64,000 nt of DNA from Rouxiella chamberiensis (GTDB taxonomy: Bacteria; Pseudomonadota; Gammaproteobacteria; Enterobacterales; Enterobacteriaceae). Shown here one piece after another: positions 1 to 8,932 of this stretch. The position numbers were made by a program, and so were the translations under genes. The DNA lies in assembly GCF_026967475.1 (NCBI RefSeq), contig NZ_CP114058.1, positions 1,116,001 to 1,180,000 of the forward strand, written 5' to 3'. The notes beneath the pieces were generated by a model. It saw only the letters and a list, made by a program, of their open reading frames with translations, did not search any database and was not told the origin of the DNA. The first letter of the stretch is position 1, and each line of letters starts with the position of its first letter.

Positions 1-11
1 GGTGACGTTTT

Positions 12-50
12 CATACTCAAATCTCCTGCAATATGGGAGATTTGAGTATG
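12..50. repeat. Perfect 15-bp inverted repeat
   Basis: Arms at 12-26 and 36-50 (CATACTCAAATCTCC and its exact complement) enclose a 9-nt loop. It lies at the window edge with no U-tract, so it could be a hairpin, an element end or the terminator of a gene outside the window. Its role is unknown. Confidence 0.6.
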
Positions 51-62
51 GTTGTCCCTTAA

Positions 63-80
63 GAGCGAAAAGCGGACGTT
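63..80. repeat. Dispersed GTCCGCTT-family repeat, copy 1
   Basis: GAGCGAAAAGCGGACGTT. This is a half-copy of the palindromic repeat seen complete at 5738-5767; related copies lie at 2445-2513, 3499-3515, 3624-3639, 4191-4207, 5782-5810 and 10287-10309, all in intergenic DNA. Confidence 0.6.
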
Positions 81-212
81 ATGACGGCACACTTAGATCG
101 AGATATCTTTAACAAAGGGAGTAAGCCCGCTTAATGCAGCTATACGGAAAAACTTCGCCTTTAAAACATTCTACCAATATTTCTTTTCACTTCGTCCAAG
201 ATACTGGATGGC

Positions 213-1133
213 TTAGCCAATCATGTTCCTTCCTTCCTTACTGCATATCTCTAATTGAGCAATAGCCTTTTGCAGGTGTTCCAGAAACGCCTTCACTTTC
301 ACCTGTAGGTATTTTCTGCCGGAATAGAGCGCGTATAGCATCAAATCTTCGGGTTCGCGGTTACAGTTAATTTTAACAAGGGAGCCGTTATTGATTTCTG
401 ATTCACAGGCATGGAGAGGCAAAATGGCGAAACCAAGTCCTTTTAGTGCAGCGGCCTTGGCCATCCGCCCACTGTTCACCTTATAGCTTGACTGCACCTG
501 GACGTTTTGGTTTTGTTTAAATCTCCAGGGCATTCCCTGGAGTACCGACATACTCGTAATGCAGGGGGTTTTGGTTAGTTCATCCACCGATTGTGGTGAT
601 GGGTGACGTGCCAAAAGTTCTGGTGCGGCTACCACACAGCTCGGCCAACGCAGAATTTCCCTGGCAACCCAGCAAGAATCCTCCAGTGGCCCACGTCCAA
701 AGCGTAGTATCAGATCGAATCCATCCAGTAGGCCCTCTGTTGGCTCCAATTGTGTGTCACAACTGAGCTGTATTCGTGGATGCTTGATGCAGAAGTCAGC
801 GAGAATATCTGCCATGAATGGAAGGTCTGGTGTAATGATCTTCAGGTGGCCTGATAGTGAATCACCAAACAGGGCGACTTCTTGCAGAGCATGATCCAAA
901 GCGTGCGTGAGCGGCGTAATAGATTGATACAGCATTCTACCTGCTGCGGTTGGCATTATCCTACGTGTCGTACGTTCCAGTAGCCGCACATGAAGTTGTT
1001 GTTCAAGTAAAGCGACATGTCTACTGACATTGGATGATGGCAACTGAAGCTGCTCTGACGCGAGCTTAAAACTCAGCTTTTCATAAACAGCCTGAAAACT
1101 CATCAGCCACTGCAATTCACATTTCTCAATCAT
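213..1133 (-). CDS. LysR-family transcriptional regulator
   Basis: A 306-residue protein with the LysR layout: a winged helix-turn-helix in the first ~65 residues (FKLASEQLQLPSSNVSRHV, then LLERTTRR) followed by a LysR-type effector-binding domain (GHLKIITPDLPF onward). It reads divergently from the flavin monooxygenase gene at 1234, with ~100 bp between the starts, the usual arrangement for a LysR protein controlling its neighbour. The inducer cannot be predicted. The frame is intact, and the length is normal for the family. Confidence 0.9.
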   Translation of the reverse strand: MIEKCELQWLMSFQAVYEKLSFKLASEQLQLPSSNVSRHVALLEQQLHVRLLERTTRRIMPTAAGRMLYQSITPLTHALDHALQEVALFGDSLSGHLKIITPDLPFMADILADFCIKHPRIQLSCDTQLEPTEGLLDGFDLILRFGRGPLEDSCWVAREILRWPSCVVAAPELLARHPSPQSVDELTKTPCITSMSVLQGMPWRFKQNQNVQVQSSYKVNSGRMAKAAALKGLGFAILPLHACESEINNGSLVKINCNREPEDLMLYALYSGRKYLQVKVKAFLEHLQKAIAQLEICSKEGRNMIG

Positions 1134-1233
1134 TAATTATCCCAAAAAATGAGTTTAACAAAGTTATAACTCTATATTTATCAATAATCAGGTGGCCATT
1201 ACAATTTTCGTTAAGTTTCGTAACAGGAAAGTA

Positions 1234-2362
1234 ATGATGACCAAGCCTAAGAAAATTGCCATCGTAGGTGCCGGCGTTGCTGGAATGGCACTTGGAATAC
1301 TCGCGACCAAACAGGGCCATCAAGTCAGCCTGTTTGAGCGTGGCAGCAACGTGTCTTACTTAGGAGCTGGCGTAACTTTATGGCCCAATGCCATGGTTCG
1401 TCATGCAGAAGATGGGGCTGGACGAAAAAATCAGGCACGTAGGGGGTACACCGTGCATGATGCGCCAGTTTGATCGGAATGGTCACCTTCAGACACATTT
1501 CGATATTTTATCAGTGAATTCACTTTGCGGTTTTCCGAGTGTTACTGTCTTACGGCGTGAACTGATGCGCTTACTGGCCGGTAGGTTAGAGAGTCTGGGT
1601 AGGGAGATTAAATTCAATTGTCCAATCACTACCGCGGACGTCACGAAATTGAGCCTGGAGTTTGATTTAGTCGTCGGAGCTGACGGGCGTATGAATTCAG
1701 TCGTGCGTCAGTCATTGCATGGGGAGCAAGAAACGCCTCGTTATCATGGTTTTGTGAACGTGATAGGAGTGGGAAGGCAACGAGAGGACGCATTGCACAA
1801 CGCTATTGATGACTTTCGCGGTCAAGGTGAGCGTTTTGGTATCGTCCCGGTGAAGGATGGATTGTGCTATTGGGCAGGAGCGTGGAACGCTCCTGTTGAC
1901 AATGAACGTCCTCGGGCACATTGGTACAATGAGTTGCATCGGCGTTTTCGAGACTGGCCTGATCCTGTGCGAAATTTGTTGCTGTCATGTGACAGTGCAT
2001 CTGTTAAAGGCATTTTCGTGCATGACATTGATCCTCTTCCCTTTTGGCATCAAGACAATGTTTTAATCATCGGGGACGCGGCTCATGCTTCCTTGCCGAC
2101 ATCTGGGCAGGGAGCGTGTCAGGCACTGGAAGATGCATGGCACCTTACTTGTTTAATGAAGGAGACAGATGATTTGGAAATTGCTCTGCAAGGCTTTTAC
2201 CAACAGAGACATATCAAAACTTCAGCAGCGCAGTTGGTTGGAAGACAATTTGCTAAAAAAATTTTTTCTGAGCAGCCAGAGCCACTGCTGCCTGCATCCA
2301 CTATTTCCGCAGCAGAACTCAGTCGGTTCTGGATGCAGGGTTTAAAGCATGTAGCCTTCTGA
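1234..2362 (+). CDS. FAD-dependent monooxygenase (one frameshift)
   Basis: Flavoprotein hydroxylase of the PHBH-like class. The N-terminal dinucleotide-binding motif GAGVAGMALG, the central DG motif (VVGADGRMNSVVRQ) and the second FAD motif (IGDAAHASLPTSGQGACQALEDA) are all present. The frame breaks at about 1395-1396, where CCATGGTTCG has one G too many: removing it joins WPNAM directly to FVMQKMGLDEK and gives a 375-residue protein of ordinary size. The start at 1234 is preceded by AGGAAA. It is probably an NAD(P)H-dependent aromatic hydroxylase or drug-modifying monooxygenase controlled by the divergent LysR gene; the substrate is unknown. The same type of insertion occurs in four other genes here, so a sequencing error is likelier than a true pseudogene. 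Confidence 0.8.
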
Positions 2363-2444
2363 AACCAGGTTATATGGATGCGGTATGACTGTATGTCAGA
2401 CGAATACTGACCGGTGCGATGTTATTGTTAAACACTGATCTAAT

Positions 2445-2513
2445 AATGTCCACTTTTGGCATTTAACGTCCAGTCATTAGAGAATTCATATATGTCATGA
2501 GCGAAAAGCGGAC
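2445..2513. repeat. Dispersed GTCCGCTT-family repeat, copy 2 (two parts)
   Basis: AATGTCCACTTTTGGCA at 2445-2461 and GAGCGAAAAGCGGAC at 2499-2513 are inverted, imperfectly complementary halves of the repeat seen complete at 5738-5767, here separated by ~37 bp. Confidence 0.55.
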
Positions 2514-2870
2514 CTTTGGCTGAGACAGTAACGGTTCGCTTCCATCTCGGCGATCCGCTTTCTTTAGGATTCCGGTTTATAATGTTGCTGACTGCCCTCA
2601 ATGTTTCTGTATCGGCACTTGCATAAAGTGAAATTCAGATTAATTTATTTAAACCCTGAAGATATTAAATTGGGACTCATAAGAGTGGAATTTCTCAATC
2701 ATGACCACGACATTTAAGTACGGTCACCCTAGCTCAATTCTAGCGAGACTCATCGATAGACCATGTGGAAAGTCGCCGAGCGTGTAATAGCCGGGCGTGT
2801 TATAAGCCACACAGTCGTCCTACCTTTTCTATTACTTTGTGAATCCCGCCCTCGGCTTAAAGAGCGGAAA

Positions 2871-2890
2871 AATTTCGTACGTACGAAATT
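2871..2890. promoter_or_regulatory. Perfect 20-bp palindrome, possible operator
   Basis: AATTTCGTACGTACGAAATT is exactly self-complementary with no spacer, as expected of a site for a dimeric DNA-binding protein. It lies ~170 bp upstream of the GTG-started gene at 3062. The binding protein is unknown. Confidence 0.5.
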
Positions 2891-3061
2891 CCGGGTACTG
2901 GGCCGCGCCTGATGAAATGCTCCGGCGTGCCGGCGGTACTCAGGAGACACAGGCTATCCTGCCGTGTAGCCGCCGACGCAGAGCGGCGATAATGTCAAAA
3001 CATTTTTCTATCCGGCAGGTTATGTTTATTCCTGCGTAATCAACGGAACAAGGACACTACC

Positions 3062-3343
3062 GTGAAAATCTACTGGACCCTGAAAAGCATTCCTGAACTG
3101 GCCGATTTATCCCCGCGGAACCGCGGAAGCCGGTGGAGGAGCGCATACAAGTCCGCTTTCCGGCAGTGGGAAACCTGGTGCGGGATCGCGCTATGCGGTG
3201 GCTGTGCGGGCGCAGGCATCTATTTATGCGGTATGGTGGGCGGCGTACTGATGGCCGCATTGGGCGGTTTCCTGTATGGCCAAATAGTGACATACGTTGT
3301 GCTTAAATATTACCGCCACCGGCTGCGCGGCCAAGCCGACTGA
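3062..3343 (+). CDS. Small predicted inner-membrane protein
   Basis: A 93-residue protein starting at GTG, with AAGGA about ten bases upstream. A polar, basic N-terminal half (SPRNRGSRWRS) is followed by two glycine-rich hydrophobic stretches (around residues 40-60 and 58-80, e.g. GMVGGVLMAALGGF) and a basic tail (YYRHRLRG), so it is probably a two-helix membrane protein. I do not recognise the family. It is flanked by dispersed repeats and unknown genes, with no partner to suggest a role. Codon usage and the ribosome-binding site make it a credible gene. Confidence 0.65.
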   Translation: MKIYWTLKSIPELADLSPRNRGSRWRSAYKSAFRQWETWCGIALCGGCAGAGIYLCGMVGGVLMAALGGFLYGQIVTYVVLKYYRHRLRGQAD

Positions 3344-3498
3344 TTTTTGGGGCGATACAGCTTTCCCGCTTTGTAACTTTATAATTACATGCAGTTTAGC
3401 TATCCGATCGTATTTTACCTGACCATCGCCAACAAAAAATTCAGGCAAAGTTGATAGGCAGTGACCTGCCCGCAGGTTAATACATTTAAGTGTTAGCC

Positions 3499-3515
3499 AC
3501 GTCCGCTCTTGGCAC
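3499..3515. repeat. Dispersed GTCCGCTT-family repeat, copy 3
   Basis: ACGTCCGCTCTTGGCAC, one mismatch from the left half of the full copy at 5738-5767. Confidence 0.55.
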
Positions 3516-3623
3516 TTAGTAGACTTCCCCGCCCTAGGACTCAAAAGCCTTACATTTAGTTGTTTCTATAGCCGGGGAGAGAAAATCATTGTCTGTGACA
3601 ATCAGCCACATAGTAAACATAGG

Positions 3624-3639
3624 TTTTGAGCGGACAATG
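3624..3639. repeat. Dispersed GTCCGCTT-family repeat, copy 4 (half)
   Basis: TTTTGAGCGGACAATG, a shortened right half. Together with copy 3 it may be a split palindrome. Confidence 0.4.
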
Positions 3640-3716
3640 TGAATTTTATTCCTCACTCTGTTTATTGCAATATCTAACAATATCGCTCAAAGGTATAAAA
3701 TCTAAAGGGTCGCCTG

Positions 3717-4094
3717 ATGCAGAGAACAAACAATAAAAAGATATTCATCCTTATATTCTTCTTACTCATCGCTCAATTACTGAGCGGGTGCTCACTGACT
3801 CGAGTTTCTGAAAAATCGCATTCCAGAGAAGTCGAAAGCCTGAATCTTGTCGGAATGAGCCTGGATGCGGCGAAAGAAAAGTTAAGTACAAAAGGATTTG
3901 ATTGCAGCGACTATCCTGAGACCAATAGGGTGCAAACCGAATCCGGCGTACGCTCTTTAATACAGCTTGATTGCAGCAAACGAAGCTTAGAACTGATTTG
4001 TCCCCAAATACGCTATGCGGTACTCAATGCCGACCCCCAAAGCTTCAAGGTAGTATCAGTGGGAAGACGCATAACTGAACAAGCATGTTTTTGA
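3717..4094 (+). CDS. Predicted lipoprotein of unknown function
   Basis: 125 residues. A lysine-rich N-terminus, a hydrophobic segment and the lipobox LLSGC at residues 21-25 mark a type II signal peptide, so the mature protein should be lipid-anchored. The mature part contains VGMSLDAAKEKLSTKGFDC, which resembles a PASTA-like short repeat (inference), and five further cysteines (e.g. FDCSDY, QLDCSK, LICPQ, EQACF) that could form periplasmic disulfides. No recognised family and no operon partner. The residue after the lipobox cysteine is Ser, compatible with outer-membrane sorting. Confidence 0.7.
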   Translation: MQRTNNKKIFILIFFLLIAQLLSGCSLTRVSEKSHSREVESLNLVGMSLDAAKEKLSTKGFDCSDYPETNRVQTESGVRSLIQLDCSKRSLELICPQIRYAVLNADPQSFKVVSVGRRITEQACF

Positions 4095-4190
4095 TGGTTA
4101 AATCCAGGTGTAACTAGCGAGTAAAACACGGGGACCGCTTGGAAAAGGGAAAATATCCTACGTTAAGCCTGTATCTTAAGCAGACATGAC

Positions 4191-4207
4191 AGTCCGCTTT
4201 GAGCGAA
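4191..4207. repeat. Dispersed GTCCGCTT-family repeat, copy 5
   Basis: AGTCCGCTTTGAGCGAA, a compact form fusing the left core with the GAGCGAA part. Confidence 0.5.
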
Positions 4208-4262
4208 CCAGCAGACTTTCATAAGGTAATTCCGGCTAATGATCTGCCGGATTAAAATTAGC

Positions 4263-4952
4263 TTAGAGCGTTTCAATTAATGAAACATGGGACTGAACTC
4301 CTGGCATCATGACTTCCAGCCCCTCTGTTAGCATTTTCCCGGCCTCATGCAGAGCTTCAATTGGCATCTGTGGCAGACTCTCCAGAATGAACCACATGTG
4401 TTTATCTGAAGAGTTCAGTCGCGTTCTTACGCCCTGACGCCAGTTCCAGCGTCGGCAGGTAACACCTAAGTCGTCACACCAGACTACTTCTCCGGCATCG
4501 GGCTGTTCCACGAAGGGACCACCATCTTTAAGGGTGTCAAACGGTTCACTGCCGTCTGAAATAATAAGACGGGGCATACCCTGATAGGCTTCCAGATTTT
4601 CACCACCCACTGGAACGGCATAGCGCAGACTTACTGCGTTATAAAGATCTACTACCGGATCAAGAGCCGTCAATAACCCGTCACGTAAAACACGTTTGCG
4701 GAGGGCTTCGGCGGAGCAAGGCGTACGCTTAGGCTTCGCACCGAAAGCGCGAAATGTATCAGACCATGCATTCAGATGCGCTTCTGCCCAGTGAGGTTGT
4801 CCGTTGAGTACCTCTTCACAGGCTTTGCGGAGCGCTTCCTCCCCTAAGCTGGCTTTAACCAGCGGAGCAGCAGTGACACTGATACTGAGAGCGCGAAAAC
4901 CAGGTGCCAGACGTGCCACGTCGGGACTGATTGACGGATAAGCTGAAAACAT
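4263..4952 (-). CDS. B3/B4 domain protein (PheRS-editing-like)
   Basis: 229 residues starting MFSAYPSISPD; the longer upstream frame is not protein-like and runs into the divergent regulator, so the start at 4952 is preferred. The sequence (PVDLYNAVSLRYAVPVGGENL, then SDGSEPFDTL and EVVWCDDLGVTCRRWNWRQG) is characteristic of the B3/B4 fold shared with the editing domain of phenylalanyl-tRNA synthetase beta chain. Stand-alone members are thought to act on mischarged tRNA or related adducts, but their role is largely unproven. It is divergently paired with an XRE-cupin regulator (starts 40-65 bp apart), which suggests direct control by that regulator. Confidence 0.75.
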   Translation of the reverse strand: MFSAYPSISPDVARLAPGFRALSISVTAAPLVKASLGEEALRKACEEVLNGQPHWAEAHLNAWSDTFRAFGAKPKRTPCSAEALRKRVLRDGLLTALDPVVDLYNAVSLRYAVPVGGENLEAYQGMPRLIISDGSEPFDTLKDGGPFVEQPDAGEVVWCDDLGVTCRRWNWRQGVRTRLNSSDKHMWFILESLPQMPIEALHEAGKMLTEGLEVMMPGVQSHVSLIETL

Positions 4953-5016
4953 TGAATAATCCTGTAATGACCGTTTTAGATTATGATAATGACCAATGAA
5001 CAAAAAAGTCAATATA

Positions 5017-5591
5017 ATGACCGATGCTGATGCTTCCAGAATTAATGAGGCTCTTTCTGCTTCCCTGAAGCAGTATCGTAGCCAGAAAAAATGTCTCTTG
5101 ACGAACTCTCGCGTCTTGCAGGTGTTAGCAAGGGAATGCTCGTTGAGATTGAAGCATGCAGGGCGAACCCTAGCATCGCAATCCTCTGTAAGCTGGCCGC
5201 AGCGATGGGCGTCTCGGTAGCAGACATCGTCAACGTTGCCAGTAAACCCAACGCACATCTCATTACTTCAGAAGATATCCCATGCCTATGGCACGGCGAA
5301 AGAGGCGGTACCGCTCGGCTTCTGGCTGGCACCAGCGGACCGGATATGATCGAGTTGTGGGAGTGGAAAATGCACCCTGGAGAGATTTTCGATTCTCAAG
5401 GACATTCAGATGGCACTTGCGAACTTTTGCATGTAGTGCAGGGCTCTCTTCTACTGACCTTAGGAGATGAGCGACTGAGTGTTAATGAGGGTTGCTCAGT
5501 CATTGCCAGAACGGATTTACCGCATAGCTACGCATGTAATGAGGGCGGCCCGCTTAAATTTACCATGACGGTGAGCGAACGGGTGCGCTGA
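5017..5591 (+). CDS. XRE-family regulator with cupin sensor (one frameshift)
   Basis: Helix-turn-helix of the XRE type (MSLDELSRLAGVSKGML, then IEACRANPSIAILCKLAAAMGV) followed by a cupin domain (HPGEIFDSQGHSDGTCELLHVVQG). The first helix (INEALSASLKQYRSQK) lies in another frame: the A6 run at 5086-5091 needs a seventh A to join SQKK to MSLDEL, giving about 191 residues. Translation from the ATG at 5091 alone would lack helix 1. The start could also be the ATG at 4996. HTH-cupin proteins of this kind often sense a small metabolite. It reads divergently from the B3/B4 gene. Most likely a homopolymer read error; slippage at A6 is a less likely alternative. Confidence 0.75.
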
Positions 5592-5737
5592 CGTAACTGC
5601 ACACTATAAATTATGGGCTTAAGTGGAATTTTGGGTTATCTGATGCAGTAATTCAAATTGATAAAAGTGATGCTCTTAAACGAGGAGCGAATCTCAAGAG
5701 TTTTGTCGATTATGGTTCGCGTTTAAGTCGCATGATC

Positions 5738-5767
5738 AACGTCCGCTTTTGGCACGAAGCGGACGTT
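5738..5767. repeat. Dispersed GTCCGCTT-family repeat, complete copy
   Basis: AACGTCCGCTT at 5738-5748 and its exact complement AAGCGGACGTT at 5757-5767 enclose TTGGCACG. This 30-bp palindrome is the best-preserved member of the family. Confidence 0.7.
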
Positions 5768-5781
5768 TGCGTAGGTTTGTT

Positions 5782-5810
5782 CAGTCCGCAATGAGCGAGA
5801 AGCGGACATC
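5782..5810. repeat. Dispersed GTCCGCTT-family repeat, copy 7
   Basis: CAGTCCGC is followed by GAGCGAGAAGCGGACATC, 15 bp after the complete copy. The inner GAGCGAGAAGCGGAC is shared with copies 1 and 2. Confidence 0.65.
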
Positions 5811-6054
5811 TGTGGCGAAAAGTAGCGGTCCTGTAGTAATTGCTTTCTAGGGCAAATAAATTGACCTCATTATGTCGATAATACACACATCATGAATAGA
5901 CCCATTGTTCTCGATTTATAATCAGCTAATTGTCTACTACTGCGTTTTCTTTTTCCGCAGTTCTGTGTCAGATGCTCCCAGTTAGCATGAGCAAATCCTT
6001 ACCAGAGAAGCCACTGGTGTTTAAAAACCGCCTTGCCTCATGGCCTGACCAATA

Positions 6055-6644
6055 CTAATAAGGGAAGTCAGTAGAAAACAACAACCTTTCTTTACCCACT
6101 ATGCTGGCGGCTCGTTCTAAATAGTGCGGTAAAAACATGCCGCTGGCAGTCACATACACATCATTTTTAAGGTAACCACTGACTGGTTGAGCCAGGTTCC
6201 CCACCAGATTACGTTTGCCCACACGCCCATTCAACATCGTGCCTTTAAAACCCAGCGTTTTGATGCAACGCTATAATTCTAAGGTTGCTGCTTTTGGATC
6301 AAACATGGGTAATGTGGCAAAGCCTTGGAAACGCCCCGGGTAACGAACGATCGCCTCTGCTATTGCCTCGTTGCAGCGATTGGCAATATCCACACTTGAC
6401 GCCCCGGTTCATATAGAGCTGGTGTGGTAAGTGAAAGAACCTGCACGTCTACTCCCATTTTATCCATTAACGCAGTCCGCCCCTGAGTGATATCAAGTAG
6501 ACGTTCACCAATGACGCCCGCGCTATGCGCCAGGCTGGGGTATGTAACTGATAAATCTGCCCTATGCCAAGCATGTAGCACTTCCTTTGTCAGGAAGTGC
6601 TCTTCGATAGCAATCAAAGTAAAAGGGGAGTTGCTCTTTACCAT
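6055..6644 (-). pseudogene. Amidohydrolase-family gene, decayed
   Basis: The N-terminal part (IAIEEHFLTKEVLHAWH, then MDKMGVDVQVLSLTTPALYEPG) and a C-terminal part (VYVTASGMFLPHYLERAASI, FSTDFPY) are typical of metal-dependent amidohydrolases of the aminocarboxymuconate-semialdehyde decarboxylase type. The gene is clearly broken: a frameshift at a C4 run near 6402-6405, an in-frame TAG at 6271-6273, loss of roughly the central third after TMLNGR, and a stop right after the DFPY motif that removes the C-terminus. The start codon overlaps the stop of the upstream SDR gene (ATGGTAA), so the two once formed a coupled operon. Confidence 0.8.
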
Positions 6645-7359
6645 GCTACAGCTTTCCCGAAACGGTCTAAAAATTTCAAACCGGATTTTCCGCGGCTGAA
6701 CTCTATGGTATTAACAATGTCAGGAATGGTTTCTTCAAGGCTAAAAGCGGCATCACTTCCCCCAGCGCAGTACGAATCCATCCGGGAGCAAGAAGTAGCA
6801 AGGAGCGAGCAGGGTGTATTTCAGCTTCACGAACCGCATAGCTGCGCATGTACTGGTTTAACGCGGCTTTGGTACCACGGTAGACCTCTTTACCTCCTTT
6901 AGTATTGTTGCCAATACTCCCCTGGCCGGAGGACATGATGCCAATCAGACCCTCGACGTTGACTAGGTCTTGCAAAGCTTCGATGGCCCGCATTGGCGAT
7001 AAAGCATTAGTCACCATTAAATGGACGAATTCTTCGGTGCTTACCTCGGCGATTGTTTCATCCTGATTATAGTTGGAGGTTCCGGCATTAATGAACAAGA
7101 CATCATAACGCTTTTCCCTGAGCCGCTTATGTAAATCAGTAAGCTGGGCCCTGTCTGTCATGTCCAGCGGCTCAGTTGTCAGCTTGTGCGGATATTTGTG
7201 AGACAAATTGTCCAGCGCAATGTGCGCTGTGCCTCTCACGGTAGCTGTAACCTGCCAGCCGCGTCTGAGAAATTCTTCAGCCATTGCTAGACCGATTCCT
7301 CGTGATGCACCAATCAGTAATATACGCGGTACTGTAGACTGCGGAGTTGATTCAGCCAT
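6638..7359 (-). CDS. Short-chain dehydrogenase/reductase (one frameshift)
   Basis: Rossmann-fold SDR: the glycine motif GASRGIG near residue 17, the NAG motif (FINAGTSN), the catalytic-site region MSSGQGSIGN and YRGTKAALN with the Tyr and Lys of the YxxxK signature, and the APGWIRT loop. The frame is lost in the C5 run at 6759-6763; with one more C the protein continues LEETIPDIVNTIEF to a stop at 6638, giving 240 residues as usual for the class. Its stop overlaps the start of the amidohydrolase pseudogene. A LysR gene reads divergently 118 bp away and probably controls it. Substrate unknown. Confidence 0.8.
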
Positions 7360-7476
7360 ATTGATTACTCTTATGGGAAGGTGGAGTTTTGAGTTTATAG
7401 GTATATTGAGATTGCACCAGACGCGTTGTGATCAATACTATGTTGCATCAAACACAAATGAGTATCATCTCTGAAT

Positions 7477-8402
7477 ATGCACGATATCGATCTGAATTTG
7501 CTTAAAGCGCTAGACGCTTTGCTGGCTGAGCGGAGTGTTACACGTGCAGCACATCGTATGGGTTTGAGTGTATCGGCCATGAGCCGCACTCTGACGCGAC
7601 TGCGGAAGGTCACCGGCGATCAGTTGTTGGTGCAGGCCGGTCGTCATTTAGTGGCAACCCCCTATGCTCAGGGACTCACTGAACGTGTACACGAAGTTTC
7701 CCGTAACGCATACGCCGTACTGCAACCGGCACAACAGGCTTTAGACCTTGCCAAGCTTGAACGCAGCTTTACTCTGAAGGTCAACGAAGGATTCATTGAT
7801 TTAACAGCTGAAGCGCTGGTGATGGAATTGCAAAAAAATGCACCCCGGGTGCGTCTGTGTTTTGTGGCGAAAAGTGACAAAGATGCACAGTCTTTGCGTG
7901 ATGGTTCCGTTGACTTGGAGATAGGTGTACTCGGTACCGATGCTCCTGAATTGATAACCCGTAAATTGTTTAATGACCACTTCGTCGGTATTTGCCGCAG
8001 CGGCCATCCATTGCTTCAGACCGGCTTAACGGCTGAACACTATGCGAGTTATCCCCATGTGGTGGTATCCAGAAAGAACAACTTATATGGTCCCGTAGAT
8101 ACTGCCTTGGCACGCCAGGGATTAGAGCGCCGGATCATTATGGTTGTTCCCGCTTTCGCTAATGCCATGAATATTGTACGCCATTCGGATCTTATCGGAC
8201 TGGTGCCTTTATCTGCTTTGGGCTGGGCACCTGTCGGGTCGGAGCAAGCGGGACTGACATATTTTGAGTTGCCGGTAGACACTCCCCCATAAAAATCTCG
8301 GCTATCTGGCATCCCCGCCTGCACACCGACCCAGAGCACCGGTGGCTGCGGGAAGTCATTATCGCAGTGTGCCAGAGTAAATTAGGCCGTTTGACGACCT
8401 AA
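7477..8402 (+). CDS. LysR-family regulator (one frameshift)
   Basis: Begins MHDIDLNLLKALDALLAERSV with a LysR helix-turn-helix (VTRAAHRMGLSVSAMSRTLTRLR) and an effector domain (GSVDLEIGVLGTDAPELITRKL). The frame stops at 8290, but the C5 run at 8284-8288 with one added C continues through IKISAIWHPRLHTDPEHRWL to a stop at 8402, giving 308 residues. The ending with D-P-x-H-R-W-L is typical of NodD/PcpR-like LysR proteins (family knowledge). It is divergent from the SDR-amidohydrolase pair. Confidence 0.85.
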
Positions 8403-8654
8403 TCTGTCATATCACCAAGACTTTCGCAGTTTTCTGACCTGATGCCTTTACATTGCGGTTTTTTCTAATATTACCGACAACCTGAACGATGTTTTTGAAT
8501 ATTTAAAGCATCAACTTATTCATTGGTTACTGAGGATACTCAACTACCTCAAGATAAATCCGTAAATGGTCACTTCTGGCAGAAACGCGTGTTCCTATTA
8601 GCATTGCCTGAGATTTACCAAACTTTCCTTCACGTTGTAGAAAACTCCTGCTTA

Positions 8655-8674
8655 TACTGTGTATATAAACAGTA
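8655..8674. promoter_or_regulatory. LexA box (SOS operator)
   Basis: TACTGTGTATATAAACAGTA matches the enterobacterial LexA operator: CTG and CAG separated by ten AT-rich bases, with flanking TA on both sides. It lies 18 bp upstream of the start at 8692, so it predicts DNA-damage control of the two following genes. Confidence 0.85.
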
Positions 8675-8691
8675 TAAGTGAGGGCAATCCC

Positions 8692-8931
8692 ATGCCACGT
8701 TACAGCGATAAAGTCGGCGCATTCATTGCGGCTGAGCAGGTTCACCCGGGCGGCGGCCGGACCGTTAAAACAGAGGACTTCGTCAAGGAGCTGGAAAAAG
8801 TAAATTGGCACTTGTCACCAGGCGAGGCCAATGAATGGATCCGGCTCTACGTTACCGGCTACCGCGATATCTCGACACAAGAAGGCGAAGACAAAACCTA
8901 CCAGTGTTTCAATCCCTATGGAGGTTTTTAA
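8692..8931 (+). CDS. Small SOS-controlled protein of unknown function
   Basis: 79 residues starting MPRYSDKVGAFIAAEQV, directly downstream of a LexA box. The sequence is soluble and mixed in charge (TVKTEDFVKELEKVNWHLSP, then YRDISTQEGEDKTY) with no membrane segment or known motif. Its stop overlaps by one base the start of the UmuD'-like gene, so the two are translated as a pair. Small genes of this sort precede HumD/UmuD'-like genes in phages and plasmids (from memory), suggesting a phage- or plasmid-derived SOS unit. Confidence 0.7.
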   Translation: MPRYSDKVGAFIAAEQVHPGGGRTVKTEDFVKELEKVNWHLSPGEANEWIRLYVTGYRDISTQEGEDKTYQCFNPYGGF

Positions 8932-8932
8932 T

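Larger units (their letters stand above)
2363..3061. other. Intergenic region with repeats and a palindrome
   Basis: About 700 bp without a convincing gene. It holds one two-part copy of the dispersed repeat (2445-2513) and a perfect 20-bp palindrome (2871-2890). The short open frames here have no family features, start signals or plausible composition. Confidence 0.5.
3344..3716. other. Intergenic region with two repeat copies
   Basis: This holds the half-copies at 3499-3515 and 3624-3639. The region just before 3717 is AT-rich and presumably carries the promoter of the lipoprotein gene. No gene is supported. Confidence 0.5.
5592..6054. other. Intergenic region with two full repeat copies
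   Basis: This contains repeat copies at 5738-5767 and 5782-5810. The rest is AT-rich with no gene. It borders the truncated 3' end of the amidohydrolase pseudogene. Confidence 0.5.

Noticed and set aside
2839..3039. 66-codon frame upstream of the 3062 gene
   Set aside because: Spans the 20-bp palindrome and has no protein-like features; more likely regulatory DNA.
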